Assembly: GCA_019243895.1 (NCBI GenBank)
Contig: JAFATP010000275.1
Location: 1 to 6,010 of the forward strand
Direction: 5' to 3'
From: Alphaproteobacteria bacterium
GTDB taxonomy: Bacteria > Pseudomonadota > Alphaproteobacteria > Rickettsiales > SXRF01
Length of the DNA stretch: 6,010 nucleotides
The notes beneath the pieces were generated by a model. The model ran no database searches, had not been told where the DNA came from, and worked only from the letters and a program-made list of their open reading frames with translations. The translations under genes and the position numbers were made by a program. Positions 4,904-6,010 of this stretch are shown here, one piece after another. Positions within the stretch are counted from its first letter, which is position 1. The number at the start of each line of letters is the position of its first letter.

Positions 4904-5707
4904 ATGCGCTCTCCCATCATCACCGTCATGAGCAACGCCGCCATCAGCGCGGGCAAGGGATTGCTGCGGGATTTCGGCGAGGTGGACCAGCTGCAGGTAT
5001 CGCGCAAGGGCGTGGCTGATTTCGTCACCGCCAGCGATATCCGCACCGAAAAAAAGTTAGTAAGCGAACTGAAGCGCGCCCGGCCCGATTTCGGCTTCCT
5101 GCTGGAAGAACAGGGCCAGCTGCCCGGCAAAGACCCCGAATACCGCTGGATCATCGATCCGCTGGACGGCACCAGCAATTTTATTCATGCCGTGCCTTAT
5201 TTCTGCATTTCCATTGCCCTGGAGCGCGGGGGCCGCACGCCCGAGATTACCGCGGGAATAGTATATGATCCCATTCACAACGAGCTTTTCTACGCCGAGA
5301 AGGGCAAGGGAGCGTTTCTTAATGACCGACGACTCTCCGCCTCCGGGCGCGATGCGCTGGAAGATGCCATGGTGGTCACCTCCAATCCCCGCGCGGCGTT
5401 CACGGAACCGGCGGCGCAAGAAACGCTGCGCCAGATGTTTCTCAGCGCCGGTTCCGTGCGCGCCACCGGGGCTTCGGCGCTTGATTTGGCGTATGTCGGC
5501 GCCGGACGCTATGACGCCTGCTGGTTTAAAGGGTTAAAGCCGTGGGATGCGGCGGCGGGCCTGCTGATCGTGCAGGAGGCGCGCGGCATTGTCAGCGATC
5601 ATGCGGGCGGGCCTGCTTCCATCTACGGAGCGACATTGCTTGCCAGCAATCCGCACCTGCACGGCAAAATGATGAAATTGCTTGCAGGTTCGCCGTCAAA
5701 CCGATAG
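4904..5707 (+). CDS. suhB: Inositol monophosphatase family protein (SuhB)
   Basis: Mg2+-dependent, Li+-sensitive-type phosphatase fold that hydrolyses inositol-1-phosphate or related sugar phosphates; E. coli SuhB also works in rRNA antitermination and ribosome assembly with Nus factors. Length 267 aa, exactly family-like. Metal and catalytic motifs are complete: VTASDIRTE (Asp45), LLEEQG (Glu68/69), WIIDPLDGTSNF (Asp85, Asp88, with Gly-Thr) and KPWDAAAG (Asp215). The family is broad and also includes fructose-1,6-bisphosphatases and CysQ-like enzymes, so the substrate is not fixed by sequence alone. The bisphosphatase option is worth noting beside an aldolase operon. The start at ATG 4904 is preceded by an in-frame TAA and lacks a Shine-Dalgarno site; expression may come from efp read-through, the small minicistron, or the TATACT box. 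Confidence 0.9.
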   Translation: MRSPIITVMSNAAISAGKGLLRDFGEVDQLQVSRKGVADFVTASDIRTEKKLVSELKRARPDFGFLLEEQGQLPGKDPEYRWIIDPLDGTSNFIHAVPYFCISIALERGGRTPEITAGIVYDPIHNELFYAEKGKGAFLNDRRLSASGRDALEDAMVVTSNPRAAFTEPAAQETLRQMFLSAGSVRATGASALDLAYVGAGRYDACWFKGLKPWDAAAGLLIVQEARGIVSDHAGGPASIYGATLLASNPHLHGKMMKLLAGSPSNR

Positions 5708-5709
5708 TT

Positions 5710-5742
5710 TTGCGCTGCTTTAAATAACGGCTATGTTAAGGA
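5710..5742 (+). promoter_or_regulatory. Candidate promoter and ribosome site for the secreted-protein gene
   Basis: In the AT-rich 42-base gap after suhB, TTGCGC (5710-5715) and TATGTT (5732-5737) are 16 bases apart and could be weak -35 and -10 boxes. AAGGA (5738-5742), seven bases before ATG 5750, is a clear ribosome site. If this -10 were used, transcription would start after most of that ribosome site, so an upstream start or read-through from suhB is also plausible. The ribosome site is more secure than the promoter. Confidence 0.35.
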
Positions 5743-5749
5743 TATATCC

Positions 5750-6010
5750 ATGAAAAGTGATGCGCGCTTACGCTATGTGCTGTTGTCCGGCCCGGCGATG
5801 ATGTTTTTTTATGCCGATGCACAGGCGGCGTGGCAGCCGGGGCATAACTCCGCTCCGGACGTGGAAGTGCATTTGGAGGCTCTTGATCCCTTCCGCCCGG
5901 CGCCCCGGCCGATGATGCAGGGAGCACCCCACATGATCTGGCAGAAAGGCCCGCCCGGCCAGCAGATGGCGCAAGCGCCGCAGCCCGCGCTGAAAGCCAA
6001 GCCCGTGCAC
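5750..6010 (+). CDS. Secreted proline-rich protein, N-terminal part (runs off window)
   Basis: 87 codons are present with no stop before the window end. Residues 1-26 look like a Sec signal peptide: MKSDARLR, a hydrophobic core VLLSGPAMMFFYA, and a probable cleavage after DAQA before AWQPGHN. The exported part then reads DVEVHLEALDPF followed by a low-complexity stretch rich in Pro, Met and Gln (for example KGPPGQQMAQAPQPALKAK), which is probably disordered. Alphaproteobacterial OmpA/MotB-type envelope proteins can have such a valine/leucine-rich segment and a Pro-rich linker before a C-terminal peptidoglycan-binding domain; that is a guess, as the C-terminus lies outside. The start is supported by AAGGA seven bases upstream. 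It was not listed as an open frame on the + strand because it has no stop here. Gene reality is likely, function unknown. Confidence 0.7.
   Translation, partial: MKSDARLRYVLLSGPAMMFFYADAQAAWQPGHNSAPDVEVHLEALDPFRPAPRPMMQGAPHMIWQKGPPGQQMAQAPQPALKAKPVH

Noticed and set aside
2200..4905. The 13-base word CATCCTAAGCCAT occurs at 2200-2212 and again at 4893-4905
   Set aside because: One 13-base match in 6 kb is not far from chance, and the two contexts differ (inside the aldolase gene versus before suhB).
1..6010. Defence system, mobile element, CRISPR array or biosynthetic cluster
   Set aside because: Every long gene matches a housekeeping family or a single small membrane protein; no transposase, integrase, terminal repeats or spaced direct repeats were seen.

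Overview
The window reads as a stretch of ordinary chromosome from a GC-rich alphaproteobacterium. This assignment is inference, based on protein character and on a gene order that looks alphaproteobacterial (gap-pgk-class I aldolase, then thiE-efp-suhB); I could not run a database search. Every long gene lies on the + strand, genes are tightly packed, and no transposase, integrase, CRISPR array, tRNA or rRNA is visible. I found no obvious new multi-gene system. The interest lies in details of housekeeping genes and in how their messages start.

Positions 1-3103 form a central-carbon operon. It holds the 3' part of gap (glyceraldehyde-3-phosphate dehydrogenase, cut by the window edge), pgk (phosphoglycerate kinase, probably starting at a TTG that overlaps the gap stop codon) and an archaeal-type class I fructose-bisphosphate aldolase with a strong Shine-Dalgarno site. 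Together they interconvert fructose-1,6-bisphosphate and 3-phosphoglycerate. The GAPDH has Gly where NAD-specific enzymes carry the adenosine-ribose-binding Asp, so NADP use is possible.

Positions 3103-3226 hold a possible 26-codon ORF coupled to the aldolase stop, a small inverted repeat and a good promoter. The promoter drives a 114-residue coiled-coil, membrane-anchored protein (3227-3571) built from tandem 11-residue repeats, and it is so close to the ATG that the transcript should be leaderless.

Positions 3626-5707 carry thiE (thiamine-phosphate synthase), efp (elongation factor P) and suhB (inositol-monophosphatase family). thiE also appears to start on a leaderless transcript. efp follows one base after thiE with a normal ribosome binding site. 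suhB follows after 32 bases that contain a 10-codon minicistron, an inverted repeat and a -10-like box. The EF-P is unusual: the loop-tip residue that is normally a modified Lys or Arg is Asn.

From 5750 to the window end runs the N-terminal part of a secreted, proline-rich protein with a signal peptide; its function cannot be read from the part present. No gene-free stretch exceeds 300 bases; the longest gap, 3104-3226, is described above.
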